A DNA stretch of 64,000 nucleotides from a virus. Where the stretch lies: the IMG/VR virus record IMGVR_UViG_3300035180_002599, positions 29,310 to 93,309 of that record. The stretch is one strand, 5' to 3'. Below, piece by piece: positions 7,869 through 15,535 of the stretch; within the stretch, counting starts at the first letter, position 1, and every line of letters starts with the position of its first letter. The translations under genes and the position numbers were made by a program. The notes under the pieces were generated by a model, which had not been told where the DNA came from, searched no databases, and was given only the letters and a program-made list of their open reading frames with translations.

Positions 7869-8246
7869 ATGAAATTGGCAGTAATAGGTAGTCGGGGTTT
7901 CAATGATTATGAATTATTGAAACTTCATTTAAATAACGTTATTCAAAATAACAGAGTAACTCATATTGTTTCTGGCGGAGCTTTAGGTGCGGATAGTTTA
8001 GCTGAAAGATTTGCCAAAGAAAATAATATTGAAACTCTTATATTTTTGCCCGATTGGAAAACACACGGAAAAGCTGCGGGATTTATCCGAAACAAAGATA
8101 TAGTTTCTAACGCAGATATGGTAGTTGCTTTTTGGGATGGAAAATCTAAAGGGACTAAACATTCAATTGATTTAGCTAATAAATCAAAAACACCGTTGCT
8201 TATTGTTGAAACTTCTAATAATTTAGGTTTGTTTGATATGTTCTGA
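7869..8246 (+). CDS. SLOG-family protein (DUF2493/YspA-like)
   Basis: The 125-residue protein has the signature of the cpYpsA-related SLOG family: VIGSRGFNDYELL at the N-terminus, HIVSGGALGADSLAERFA as the nucleotide-binding loop and RNKDIVSNADMVVAFWDGKSKGT. SLOG domains are Rossmann-like folds that bind or process nucleotide-derived ligands. The phage role is unknown. It follows the 7281 gene by nine bases and shares its promoter. Confidence 0.82.
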   Translation: MKLAVIGSRGFNDYELLKLHLNNVIQNNRVTHIVSGGALGADSLAERFAKENNIETLIFLPDWKTHGKAAGFIRNKDIVSNADMVVAFWDGKSKGTKHSIDLANKSKTPLLIVETSNNLGLFDMF

Positions 8247-8252
8247 TAAATA
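8245..8252 (+). promoter_or_regulatory. Candidate T4-type late promoter GATAAATA
   Basis: GATAAATA 24 bases before the start at 8277. It resembles the T4 late box TATAAATA and recurs before other genes whose products begin with a KFS motif. Confidence 0.5.
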
Positions 8253-8276
8253 CCATAAAATATCTGGATATAACAA

Positions 8277-9044
8277 ATGAAATTTAGCGAATTTGAATCT
8301 ACACTAAACCTTCTAGAAAAAATCAAGGTAGATAATGGTTCTTTGGTATTTGATTACAAAGATAAAGGTAAAGGTGTAAGCAAAACATCTATAGGTACTA
8401 GTTTTGGAAAATCCAAACTAAAACCTTATGCAAAATCAGACTCCATATTGAACGGCAAAACTGTGTTTAGTGTATATCAATCTTCAGGAGCTACTGAGAT
8501 AATGGCTGCACTGAAAGGTAAAAATGATATAAATGTAGATTCTGAAGATTATGTTCATTTTATAAATCGAACGGCAATTTATCTTTATAAAGTTCTACAA
8601 GATAAAAAAATTGACATAATTATGTCGCCTAAATCTAGTTCGCCTTTGGTTGATGATTTATTAGATGCAGTAAAAGAAAGATTGCCCCATATAATAACAT
8701 ATAAAGCTGTATTTGAAAAAATTCCTAAAGAAGCTATAAAAGATGTTTATATGGAAGATGATCCAAGGGTTACTGATAAAATTAGAAAATCTTTTGAAGC
8801 TATTAAGAAAGCCGCAATTAAAAAGGGATATTTTGCAATGGTTAAAATAGATCCGCCGTTTCGTAGATTTGTTAGAGGTTTTTTTCAAGAAATTGACCCA
8901 AAAATCGTAGCTAAGTGTGAAGATAAAAATGTAGCTTTATTAGATGATGTTATAGCTTCAGGTACAACTATTTCAGAAATGATGAGAATGATAGGGGCGG
9001 CAGGAGCTAAAGATGTCATGGGTATTACTATTTTTAAATCTTAA
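8277..9044 (+). CDS. Phosphoribosyltransferase-like protein with KFS N-terminus
   Basis: The C-terminal half carries VALLDDVIASGTTISEMM, the PRPP-binding loop of type I phosphoribosyltransferases (two acidic residues then SGTT). The first ~70 residues, beginning MKFSEFE, are extra to the catalytic domain and resemble the N-terminal tags of other proteins in this window that may be packaged into the head. The substrate base cannot be told. The gene has its own candidate late promoter (8245-8252), unlike a typical early nucleotide-metabolism gene. Confidence 0.75.
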   Translation: MKFSEFESTLNLLEKIKVDNGSLVFDYKDKGKGVSKTSIGTSFGKSKLKPYAKSDSILNGKTVFSVYQSSGATEIMAALKGKNDINVDSEDYVHFINRTAIYLYKVLQDKKIDIIMSPKSSSPLVDDLLDAVKERLPHIITYKAVFEKIPKEAIKDVYMEDDPRVTDKIRKSFEAIKKAAIKKGYFAMVKIDPPFRRFVRGFFQEIDPKIVAKCEDKNVALLDDVIASGTTISEMMRMIGAAGAKDVMGITIFKS

Positions 9045-9053
9045 AGGGTTTAA

Positions 9054-9305
9054 ATGCTTTTTAATATAAAATTATCACCATTAACGGACAAATATTATTT
9101 CTCTACAGAAAATTATGAAATAGAAGCTAAAAATAAAAAAGAAGCTTTTAAAATAATTAATAAAGATTCTAGAGTTAAACATTTATTGGATAATGAGTTT
9201 GCAGAAGTTTCTATCACCAAAAAAAGTTTATCTTTTGGTGATATTTTATTGAAGAAATATGGATCCGAAATAAAATTTAGAGATTTATTATTCAGTGTCA
9301 ATTGA
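9054..9305 (+). CDS. Hypothetical protein, 83 aa
   Basis: A small, lysine-rich soluble protein starting nine bases after the phosphoribosyltransferase gene. No family recognised. Its 3' end overlaps the convergent gene 9288-9731 by 18 bases. Confidence 0.55.
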   Translation: MLFNIKLSPLTDKYYFSTENYEIEAKNKKEAFKIINKDSRVKHLLDNEFAEVSITKKSLSFGDILLKKYGSEIKFRDLLFSVN

Positions 9306-9731
9306 AAATTTTCTTTTCATATATCTAATAGCAGGCAATAATCCTTCTTCTCCCTCTGCTTCTAAATTCCTCATAGCTTCCAAAGTTTTTTGTTTTTGAA
9401 TATCATCCAGTTTATTAAATAATTCATCATATTCATCTTGTAGAGATCTAGAAGCTTTGCTAGATTGTTTCAAGTATTTGAGCCACAATTTTGAAAGCTC
9501 CACAGTTGCGGCTGTTTTGGAATGAAATGGTTCAGTTTCATATTCTCCAGTATAATATTTGTCTTTGAAAATTCTACCTACGTACATACCTTGATCGTCT
9601 TTAAATATTTCAGCGTTTATTTGTTTATTGTTGTTAAACACATCAAATACTTCTTGATTGGTGATAAATTTATTTTTCTTAATAGTTAAACTAACCTCGG
9701 GATTTACCTTTACAAAGTCACTAAAATTCAT
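9288..9731 (-). CDS. Hypothetical protein with KFS-like N-terminus, paralogue of 9731-10165
   Basis: 147 residues beginning MNFSDF. It aligns with the upstream gene over its length: a shared YTGEYET/YSGKKST segment, then a helical region with LQDEYDELFNKLDD versus LKNEYADLIKLLDS and a C-terminal IRYMKRK/IDYIKQN helix. The pair probably arose by tandem duplication. Function unknown; the N-terminus suggests a packaged head protein. Confidence 0.65.
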   Translation of the reverse strand: MNFSDFVKVNPEVSLTIKKNKFITNQEVFDVFNNNKQINAEIFKDDQGMYVGRIFKDKYYTGEYETEPFHSKTAATVELSKLWLKYLKQSSKASRSLQDEYDELFNKLDDIQKQKTLEAMRNLEAEGEEGLLPAIRYMKRKFSIDTE

Positions 9732-10165
9732 TATTCTTCCTTTTTTATTTTTATTAAATTTTGCTTAATATAATCTATTGCTTTTTGTAATGCAACATTA
9801 TCTTCAGTTTTCAGAGATTTTAAAAATTCATTAGCTTTAGTTTTATCATCAGAATCCAATAATTTTATCAAATCAGCATATTCATTTTTAAGCGTATCAG
9901 TTTTATCTACATAATCATTTAATGAATCTTTGTATTTTTTATACAAAGATTTTGTTTTTATTAATGCAGAAGAGATTGACATTTCTTCATCCGTAGATTT
10001 TTTTCCAGAATAGTGAGGATTAGCTATAATTGAACCTTTAAAATAAGTCCCTTTATCATCTGTTTTCTTTACAATCTTTCCTACTTCTTCATCTCCATCA
10101 AATAAAGTAATTCCAGAATCTGTTTCTATGACTGATAAACTTTCTAAAAATAATGAAAATTTCAC
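9731..10165 (-). CDS. Hypothetical protein with KFS N-terminus (MKFSLF)
   Basis: 144 residues, starting MKFSLFLES with a possible VIE/T processing site near residue 14 by analogy to T4 prohead protease sites. The middle is beta-like, the last 80 residues helical. First gene of a two-gene reverse unit driven by a perfect TATAAATA box at 10208-10215. The start codon is read as ATG at 10165. Confidence 0.65.
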   Translation of the reverse strand: MKFSLFLESLSVIETDSGITLFDGDEEVGKIVKKTDDKGTYFKGSIIANPHYSGKKSTDEEMSISSALIKTKSLYKKYKDSLNDYVDKTDTLKNEYADLIKLLDSDDKTKANEFLKSLKTEDNVALQKAIDYIKQNLIKIKKEE

Positions 10166-10198
10166 GATTCTTCCTTAATGTTATTTTTATGCAAGTTG

Positions 10199-10207
10199 TG
10201 TTATAAT
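10199..10207 (+). promoter_or_regulatory. Extended -10 promoter TGTTATAAT
   Basis: TGTTATAAT 30 bases before the gene at 10238; it abuts the divergent late box at 10208-10215, so early-type and late-type promoters lie back to back. Confidence 0.6.
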
Positions 10208-10215
10208 TATTTATA
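10208..10215 (-). promoter_or_regulatory. T4-type late promoter TATAAATA
   Basis: On the reverse strand the sequence is exactly TATAAATA, the T4 late consensus recognised by gp55, 43 bases upstream of the start at 10165. Confidence 0.6.
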
Positions 10216-10237
10216 AGAAATATAACTAAGGAAAAAT

Positions 10238-10447
10238 ATGAGCTTCAAAATCATAGATGAAGATATTGTAATTACTAAAACACTAATACATGAATTAATG
10301 AATGAAGTGGGAACTAAAACTGGATTTGATTATATGCCGTATAATGAAGATGAAAATTGTTTAGGAAACCTAAAAGGTTTCATTTATTCATTAGTAGATA
10401 GCGCTTATAATAAAGGATATCTACAAGGGGTGTCTGAATGCGATTAA
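10238..10447 (+). CDS. Hypothetical protein, 69 aa
   Basis: Small acidic protein with an AAGGAA ribosome binding site and its own promoter. The end overlaps the next gene by 10 bases. No recognised family. Confidence 0.6.
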   Translation: MSFKIIDEDIVITKTLIHELMNEVGTKTGFDYMPYNEDENCLGNLKGFIYSLVDSAYNKGYLQGVSECD

Positions 10448-10632
10448 TTATATTACTAGTTTTAGTTACTAATATATATGCAACAGAAATTTGTATTGTT
10501 CCTGCTCCTGTAGGAACATTTACTACTCATGCTGATAATCATAGCAACGTTATTCAAACTATAAAATATGAAAACTGTCTGACTAGAAAAAAACTAGATG
10601 AAGTTTTAAAAGCATTAAATAAACACAAATAA
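10438..10632 (+). CDS. Small secreted protein, 64 aa
   Basis: The N-terminus MRLIILLVLVTNIYATE is a short signal peptide with a possible cut after YA. The mature part has two cysteines (about residues 19 and 47) that could form a disulfide in the periplasm. Function unknown; it overlaps the preceding gene and is followed by a small membrane protein, so the unit may act at the cell envelope. Confidence 0.55.
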   Translation: MRLIILLVLVTNIYATEICIVPAPVGTFTTHADNHSNVIQTIKYENCLTRKKLDEVLKALNKHK

Positions 10633-10644
10633 TAAAGGATTTTT

Positions 10645-10743
10645 ATGTTAGTATTACATGGTATGGTTTTTTCTGGGACTCAGATATCATTAATAATGAT
10701 AGCAATTTTTATAATTATGCTCATACCTTATTTAGATAATTAA
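10645..10743 (+). CDS. Single-span membrane peptide, 32 aa
   Basis: ATG 10645 follows AAAGGAT with good spacing. The product is almost entirely hydrophobic from residue 12 to 30 and ends YLDN, fitting one transmembrane helix. No homologue recognised. Supported by ribosome binding site and operon position only. Confidence 0.45.
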   Translation: MLVLHGMVFSGTQISLIMIAIFIIMLIPYLDN

Positions 10744-10771
10744 AAACATTAATATTCTTTTAATTTTTTTC

Positions 10772-10780
10772 TGATATAAT
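10772..10780 (+). promoter_or_regulatory. Extended -10 promoter TGATATAAT
   Basis: TGATATAAT followed by TATTGTATCAAAAGAAAGAA, nearly identical to the copies at 37145, 40978 and 57901. Confidence 0.7.
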
Positions 10781-10813
10781 TATTGTATCAAAAGAAAGAA
10801 AGAAGGATTTATT

Positions 10814-11065
10814 ATGTCAACAGGATTAAAAGTTACATTAGTTGCGGTTATTGCATTGTTAGTAGCTGGATGGGCAGATGCCCCATTAACACAAACTAAA
10901 CCGGAATATAGGGTTGTTTGTGTTAATCCAGAAGTGGATGACCGTTGCGAAATTTTGAATTCTAATGATATTAAAGTTGATGAAGTAAATTTTGAAATTG
11001 CTTCTGAAAACAATATGATGTCCGATGAATCTCAAGTTAAATTGTGGGTAGAAGGTAAAAAATAA
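10814..11065 (+). CDS. Small membrane-anchored or secreted protein, 83 aa
   Basis: The N-terminal 20 residues (LKVTLVAVIALLVAGWA) form a signal anchor or signal peptide. The rest is soluble, acidic and contains two cysteines (VCVNPEVDDRCE). Its stop overlaps the ATG of the next gene. Function unknown. Confidence 0.55.
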   Translation: MSTGLKVTLVAVIALLVAGWADAPLTQTKPEYRVVCVNPEVDDRCEILNSNDIKVDEVNFEIASENNMMSDESQVKLWVEGKK

Positions 11066-11493
11066 TGTATTGTCCGCCTATTGGTGGCACTATACCCAAA
11101 TGGGAACATGCTTCAGATGTTTCTATAACAATAACATTAAAAAGGAAAAAGTTCATCAGTAATGATTTACTCAGTTCAGATAAAGATTATAAACCAAATA
11201 ATGAATTTTATTTTTTAAAAGATGATTTAATATCAATTGGATATTTTGAAAAAACTAAAATGGGAAATTTTTATTTGACTTCGGAGAAATATGATTCATT
11301 AATGATTATGTATCCATCAATAGAGGAAGAATTCAGTTCAGTAACGTTTCAAAGTAATAAAACCGTTAATTATGTTTCTACTAGTTATGCTAAATTGGCT
11401 ACGTTTTTGTATGTGAATAAGATTTTGTGTAATAATATAAATGAAGAAATAGTAGATATGTATTTAAAGGAGCACCCTGAAGTGCTCCTTTAA
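11065..11493 (+). CDS. Hypothetical protein, 142 aa
   Basis: Soluble protein with no recognised domain. The last codons and the stop lie inside a terminator hairpin (11466-11503), which ends this forward unit before the convergent tail genes. Confidence 0.6.
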   Translation: MYCPPIGGTIPKWEHASDVSITITLKRKKFISNDLLSSDKDYKPNNEFYFLKDDLISIGYFEKTKMGNFYLTSEKYDSLMIMYPSIEEEFSSVTFQSNKTVNYVSTSYAKLATFLYVNKILCNNINEEIVDMYLKEHPEVLL

Positions 11494-11503
11494 ATTATTT
11501 TTA
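11466..11503 (+). terminator. Rho-independent terminator
   Basis: Perfect 10-bp stem AAAGGAGCAC / GTGCTCCTTT with a 6-base loop, followed by TAAATTATTTTT. It covers the stop of the 11065 gene. Confidence 0.75.
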
Positions 11504-11594
11504 TGGCTTTTAGCAGATTGGTTATATTGATTACTTTTAATATTTAATGTGTATTCATTTTTAATGAAATAAAAATATCATTAAAAATAATTAC

Positions 11595-11627
11595 TTTAAA
11601 GGGCTGAGCCCTTTAAAATTTATTTTA
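11595..11627. terminator. Bidirectional terminator hairpin
   Basis: Perfect 10-bp stem TTTAAAGGGC / GCCCTTTAAA with a TGA loop, U-rich on both sides, between the forward unit and the end of the reverse-strand sheath gene. Confidence 0.65.
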
Positions 11628-11636
11628 GATCAACGC

Positions 11637-11965
11637 TTATGCGAAGATCTCTTTAAAATCTACTCCTGTACCCACTGCTATAAAGTTTAGTACTAAAAAC
11701 TCTGCGGTTCTTGCTGGTTTAATAGCAATGTCTGCAATGAATTGATTAGAATCAATAACATAAGGAGTATTGTTTGTTTCATCACAACGAACGTAGAAGT
11801 CGAAAATACCTCTGTTTGCTTTGATGTTTCTCAAATATGGTTCGATTGTAGATTTGAATCTAGCACGGGTATAAACATCATTGTTTTTGAAAACATAATA
11901 TTTTGCCATACGAGAAATTGCTCTTTCCATTTGATTGAAAAGACCTCTAACGTTAATCCGGTCAA
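11637..11965 (-). CDS. Tail sheath protein, 3' exon (C-terminal domain)
   Basis: This exon encodes the last ~109 residues of a T4 gp18-type contractile tail sheath: VDRINVRGLFNQMERAI, then TRARFKSTIEPYLRNIKA, CDETNNTPYVID and a final TGVDFKEIF, all typical of the conserved sheath C-terminus. An unspliced frame could start at ATG 11978, but that start has no clear ribosome binding site. Joined to the 5' exon at 12589, the gene gives SAFDRINVR across the junction, matching T4 gp18 SPFDRINVR, and a 555-residue protein in frame. Confidence 0.88.
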
Positions 11966-12588
11966 CATTTATTTTCACAAAATTCGTTACATTTTGTCGT
12001 TATTTGCGAGGACAAATAACTGCTTAATATTTCTATTAAGGGAAGACTATATCACCACTTTTTAATTCAAATTTGGTAGGGAATTAAAAAGGCTCACCAC
12101 TTCGGATTCACTTGAATCCTACTCTACTAAGGCATTACCCGTTCGATAGTCGTTGGACCTTCACCTATACGGTGCTTGGATGCTGATTGTCCAATACTAA
12201 TAATTTTTAAACATTCACGCTTACCTTTTCAAGTTACGTTGTAGTTTATTAGTCTCTAAGGATTTTCCAGCAGTTCAATGAGTTTTATGTGCGCCTGAAC
12301 CGTTTAACGTTTTTATTTATTAAAAAAAGATTCCAACAAATCCATTATTTCTTACCTTGGAATATATCTCAAATTGTTTATTATGTATGTGGGTATGTTG
12401 TCTTGGAACCCGTCATACACTATGGTTTTTGTTGCTTATGTTAAATATTCTTTACCGACTAATATTACTTTACGCTGCTTTAAAATGATCGTAGTTTGTG
12501 TCCCAACCATAAAATTCTTTATTACCGATAACATATTCACCTACCACAATGTTTATGTTATTTATTAATGCAAAACCAATATTTTTTG
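11966..12588 (-). ncRNA. Group I self-splicing intron in the tail sheath gene
   Basis: The 623-base insertion separates the two sheath exons. The 5' exon ends GUGCGU, which pairs perfectly with GCGCAC in the intron (12289-12294) including the required U-G wobble at the splice site (P1). Just before that guide lies UCAG, which pairs with UUGA at the start of the 3' exon (P10). GGTCCAACGACTAT (12146-12159) and GATATAGTCTTCCC (12040-12053) form P7 through GACUAU/AUAGUC. The intron ends in G. An 8-bp hairpin near the 3' end (11999-12020) fits P9. No homing endonuclease gene is evident; the long P1 loop holds a 39-codon frame open from the exon. Confidence 0.85.
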
Positions 12589-13927
12589 ACGCACTTGGTT
12601 TGCTTTGCAATGTTTTTTGACCCCAAACTACTGTACCTTGACCGTTAAAAGAAACGATTGGGTTAATCATGTTTTTGTATAAGATATCTCTCATACCTTG
12701 ATTAGGATTGATTGCCAATTTGATACAATTTCTTAAAGAACCATTATCAATACCTGCAGATGCGTCCCATGTGTTCAATGCAGTGTTTGCTAAAGCTCTA
12801 AGACCCGCAACGTCACCAGCAATGTTAACCCACATATATTCATCTAACTCTGTTGAGTATTGATATTTGTAGTTTCCGAAATATGCATTATATTTACCAA
12901 TAGCATCACCGATATTGAGATCTACAGTTACGTACTGAACCATGTTTTCTACAGCAATTGAAGGTTTAATACCAACAACATCATCTCTCAATGCACCTAA
13001 AAACCCGATACAATCTTTTCTTTGTCCACATAATGTAGCAACTTCACGATGCGCTTTTTCATTAGCAATAACAATATCAATATCTAAGTCTTCAATGTTA
13101 GCGAAAACGTCATATGCTAATCCATATTTTCCAGTCAAATCTCCATTAGCACCTTGTGTAAGAACTAAGTCTTTGATTACTGCATTTACATCAGTTACTG
13201 GGTATGTCAATGATACGTTGTCTTTTACATAAATGTAAGAACTTGCACGATTGATTACTTTCTCAATATACAATGATTTCCCATTTTTTGAATCTAATGC
13301 TGTTGGATTTACAGATACTATGAATCGCTCTACAATAGTTGTTCCATCCATAACTACTACAACAATTTCGCCATTAGTTTGGTCAATATTTTGTTGGAAA
13401 AGATCACCTAAAACTATACCTGAATTTGGATATAATTCTTGTCCTTTTTTGCTCAATGCAGCTTCATTCGCTACTATAACACGAATGTTGTTTCCCCAAG
13501 TTCCTGGAGTTCTAGCAAAAAATTTAAATTTAGATGTAGCAACGTCTACAAATGGGTATGATGTTTCTGATAACTCATAATCTTCGTCATTCATTACTAA
13601 ATTTGGAACCGCAGTCAAAATTGTAGCACCATCAGAAGCTAATTCCCCAACTGCATTTTTCATAGCTTGTTCATCGCCTACACGAGAAACATAACATTTG
13701 TCTGCATATTGTAAAAAGTTATAAACCTGATACCAGTCATTATAATTGCTAGAATTTGGTTTACCAAAATAAAGTTTAAGATCGTCTACATTTGTGATTA
13801 ACACATATTGATTTAACGGACCTTTAACAAACTCACCGCTGAATGCCCCAATAGCAGTGCTAACTGTAGGTACTATGATGCTTAAGTCAATTTCATTAAC
13901 TTGTACACCAGCCGATAATTGTGCCAT
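12470..13927 (-). CDS. Tail sheath protein, 5' exon and read-through into intron
   Basis: N-terminal and central part of the contractile tail sheath, starting MAQLSAGVQVNEID, with GAFSGEFVKGPLNQ early, NKMINP-type core (YKNMINPIVSFNGQG) and TVVWGQKTLQSKPSA at the exon end, all typical of the gp18 family. The exon proper runs 13927 to 12589; the frame then continues 39 codons into the intron and stops at 12470. Without splicing the product would lack its C-terminal domain. The start has AGGAGAT as ribosome binding site. The tube-like gene lies just upstream, as in the T4 18-19 pair but in swapped order. Confidence 0.92.
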   Translation of the reverse strand: MAQLSAGVQVNEIDLSIIVPTVSTAIGAFSGEFVKGPLNQYVLITNVDDLKLYFGKPNSSNYNDWYQVYNFLQYADKCYVSRVGDEQAMKNAVGELASDGATILTAVPNLVMNDEDYELSETSYPFVDVATSKFKFFARTPGTWGNNIRVIVANEAALSKKGQELYPNSGIVLGDLFQQNIDQTNGEIVVVVMDGTTIVERFIVSVNPTALDSKNGKSLYIEKVINRASSYIYVKDNVSLTYPVTDVNAVIKDLVLTQGANGDLTGKYGLAYDVFANIEDLDIDIVIANEKAHREVATLCGQRKDCIGFLGALRDDVVGIKPSIAVENMVQYVTVDLNIGDAIGKYNAYFGNYKYQYSTELDEYMWVNIAGDVAGLRALANTALNTWDASAGIDNGSLRNCIKLAINPNQGMRDILYKNMINPIVSFNGQGTVVWGQKTLQSKPSASKNIGFALINNINIVVGEYVIGNKEFYGWDTNYDHFKAA

Positions 13928-14006
13928 ATAATCTCCTTTAATCTCCGAGTGAAATAATTGATTATTTAGTTTTTCGACTTTCCCGGTCGTAGTAATAATC
14001 TTTCTT

Positions 14007-14014
14007 TATTTATG
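14007..14014 (-). promoter_or_regulatory. Candidate late promoter CATAAATA for the sheath
   Basis: Reverse-strand CATAAATA overlapping the tube stop codon, 80 bases upstream of the sheath start. The leader between them has a short CGAC/GTCG hairpin. Confidence 0.4.
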
Positions 14015-14585
14015 TTTCAGAAGAAGAAGTAGTAATAATATCTGTAGGTTTGTTGTTCAAATCAAATACGGCATCCGCTCTAACTATAGCTTGAGGATTT
14101 GAACTAATTAATTGACCATTGAACTCAATATCCATATAATCATATTTTAAAGCTAAGTCCAAAACTAATACATTATTATCATTTGAACTAGAATAATTCA
14201 AGTCACCAATATTTAATATTTTTGAGTTTCTATACCATACTTTTAGCAATGTATTACCTTGAGAATCTGTAATTAAAATAAACGAATCTCCTTCATTTTT
14301 AGAGAAATTAGCATCGGGAACAGTAACCATACTGAACGCTTTAGCCATTAATTTTAACCAAATTGAAAAGCTTTCATCTAATAATATAGTCAATTGTAAA
14401 TCATTGAATGTTATTTGATCTGAAGTATTGTTTAAATAAGCCCCAGTTCTAGATGGAATCTGAGGATGAGAAAAATCTATCCCAGGCAAATTTACGTTCT
14501 GTACATTATAAACAATTTCATCATCAAACAAAGTACTTCCAAAATATATAGAAGTATCTAGTGCAAAATTTTTAGATCCAAACAT
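14010..14585 (-). CDS. Putative tail tube protein (gp19-like)
   Basis: A 191-residue protein beginning MFGSKNFALD, with YNVQNVNLPGIDFSHPQI, TGAYLNN, then ITFNDLQLTILLDESF and SWL-type repeats, and a C-terminal LVLDLALKYDYMDIEF. The length, beta-rich pattern and position next to the sheath fit a T4-type tail tube monomer. A baseplate tube-initiator protein (gp54/gp48-like) has a related fold and cannot be ruled out. It precedes the sheath in transcription and has its own candidate late promoter. Confidence 0.6.
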   Translation of the reverse strand: MFGSKNFALDTSIYFGSTLFDDEIVYNVQNVNLPGIDFSHPQIPSRTGAYLNNTSDQITFNDLQLTILLDESFSIWLKLMAKAFSMVTVPDANFSKNEGDSFILITDSQGNTLLKVWYRNSKILNIGDLNYSSSNDNNVLVLDLALKYDYMDIEFNGQLISSNPQAIVRADAVFDLNNKPTDIITTSSSET

Positions 14586-14606
14586 AATTCATTCCTTTAA
14601 AGTGGT

Positions 14607-14629
14607 TTTAAGTATACTTGTGATATAAT
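14607..14629 (+). promoter_or_regulatory. Extended -10 promoter before gp55
   Basis: TTTAAG at 14607-14612 and TGATATAAT at 14621-14629, 34 bases before the gp55 start; it overlaps the divergent late box of the tube gene by one base. Confidence 0.65.
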
Positions 14630-14636
14630 ATTTATT
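14629..14636 (-). promoter_or_regulatory. Candidate late promoter AATAAATA for the tube
   Basis: Reverse-strand AATAAATA 44 bases upstream of the start at 14585. Confidence 0.4.
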
Positions 14637-14662
14637 GTTTAAAACAATAAGGAATAGTTATA

Positions 14663-15535
14663 ATGGCAACGAATTATGTCGATAAAGATGAAATTACTGC
14701 CGAAATAATTAATATTCAGCTAAGAGAGAAGATAAGACAGGTAAACAAGAGTATTGAAGAAGTCGGAGCGATTTTAAAAAAAACACCTGAACATGAACCC
14801 AATTGGGAACTTAGAGAGAAATATGAAAAATTATTGGCCGAACAAAAAGCACTAATAGAAAAGGGTGCGGACCCAGAATATAGTAGGCAAAAATTTGGAG
14901 AAATTGTATTACTGATTAATGAAAATTTATTGAAAAAACCTTGTTTTAGGAATTATTCAGAAAATTGGACAGAAGATTTTAAAAGTAATGCAATTTATAA
15001 GATATTCAAATATATAAACAATTTTGACCCCGAAAAAATAAGTAAAGTTACTGGACGCAAAATCAGTTCTTTCGCTTATTTGACTCAAATTACATATATG
15101 GCTTTTGTTGAAGTAATAAACAAAAGGAAAAAAGATAACTCTGATTTAATGGATAATATGATTCCATTACAAGATTTAAAACCTGAACATTTTGGATATA
15201 GTAAATTTGAGAGATCCAGCTCTTATTACCCAAATGAAGAAGATGAGCGAACATATTTTATAATTGACAATGTGAAAACTTCTTTATATGACCAATTAAA
15301 AATTATAAGAGAAACTAATGACGCTGTTCATGTTACATACCCAGCAAACTACTCATTAAGTATAGATGAATTTACCTTAATAGATTCATTGAAATTTGAT
15401 AAGCTGACTTTAATCAAACAAAAAGAAGCTGAAGAATGTTTTAACTCTTCAGATGATGAAGATACTTGTTTTGCATTCGCAGATGAGGAATTTGAGGACT
15501 GGGGAGAGTGGTCTGAAAAGGATGCTAATGATTGA
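14663..15535 (+). CDS. 55: Late-transcription sigma factor (T4 gp55-like)
   Basis: gp55 replaces the host sigma factor and directs RNA polymerase to late promoters. Similarity to T4 gp55 runs through FGEIVLLINENLLKKPCF, YSENWTEDFKSNAIYKI, INNFDPEK and SFAYLTQITYMAFVEVINKRKKD, the sigma region 2-like core. At 290 residues it is longer than T4 gp55 (185), with an N-terminal coiled coil and a longer C-terminal part. The acidic, aromatic C-terminus DWGEWSEKDAND parallels the clamp-binding tail of T4 gp55 (ends LYEAND). The end overlaps gene 47 by eight bases. Confidence 0.82.
   Translation: MATNYVDKDEITAEIINIQLREKIRQVNKSIEEVGAILKKTPEHEPNWELREKYEKLLAEQKALIEKGADPEYSRQKFGEIVLLINENLLKKPCFRNYSENWTEDFKSNAIYKIFKYINNFDPEKISKVTGRKISSFAYLTQITYMAFVEVINKRKKDNSDLMDNMIPLQDLKPEHFGYSKFERSSSYYPNEEDERTYFIIDNVKTSLYDQLKIIRETNDAVHVTYPANYSLSIDEFTLIDSLKFDKLTLIKQKEAEECFNSSDDEDTCFAFADEEFEDWGEWSEKDAND

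Noticed and set aside
11742-12065. Forward-strand 107-aa frame over the sheath 3' exon
   Set aside because: It is the antisense shadow of conserved sheath coding sequence.
12374-12568. Forward-strand 64-aa frame inside the sheath intron
   Set aside because: No ribosome binding site, opposite to the sheath, and it covers intron and exon sequence explained by splicing.
11966-12588. Intein instead of intron in the sheath gene
   Set aside because: The insertion is not open in frame and has no splicing-domain motifs; RNA pairings P1, P7 and P10 explain it.
15453-15527. Upstream extension of gene 47
   Set aside because: It would overlap gene 55 by 83 bases and lacks similarity to gp47; the ATG at 15528 has a good ribosome binding site.
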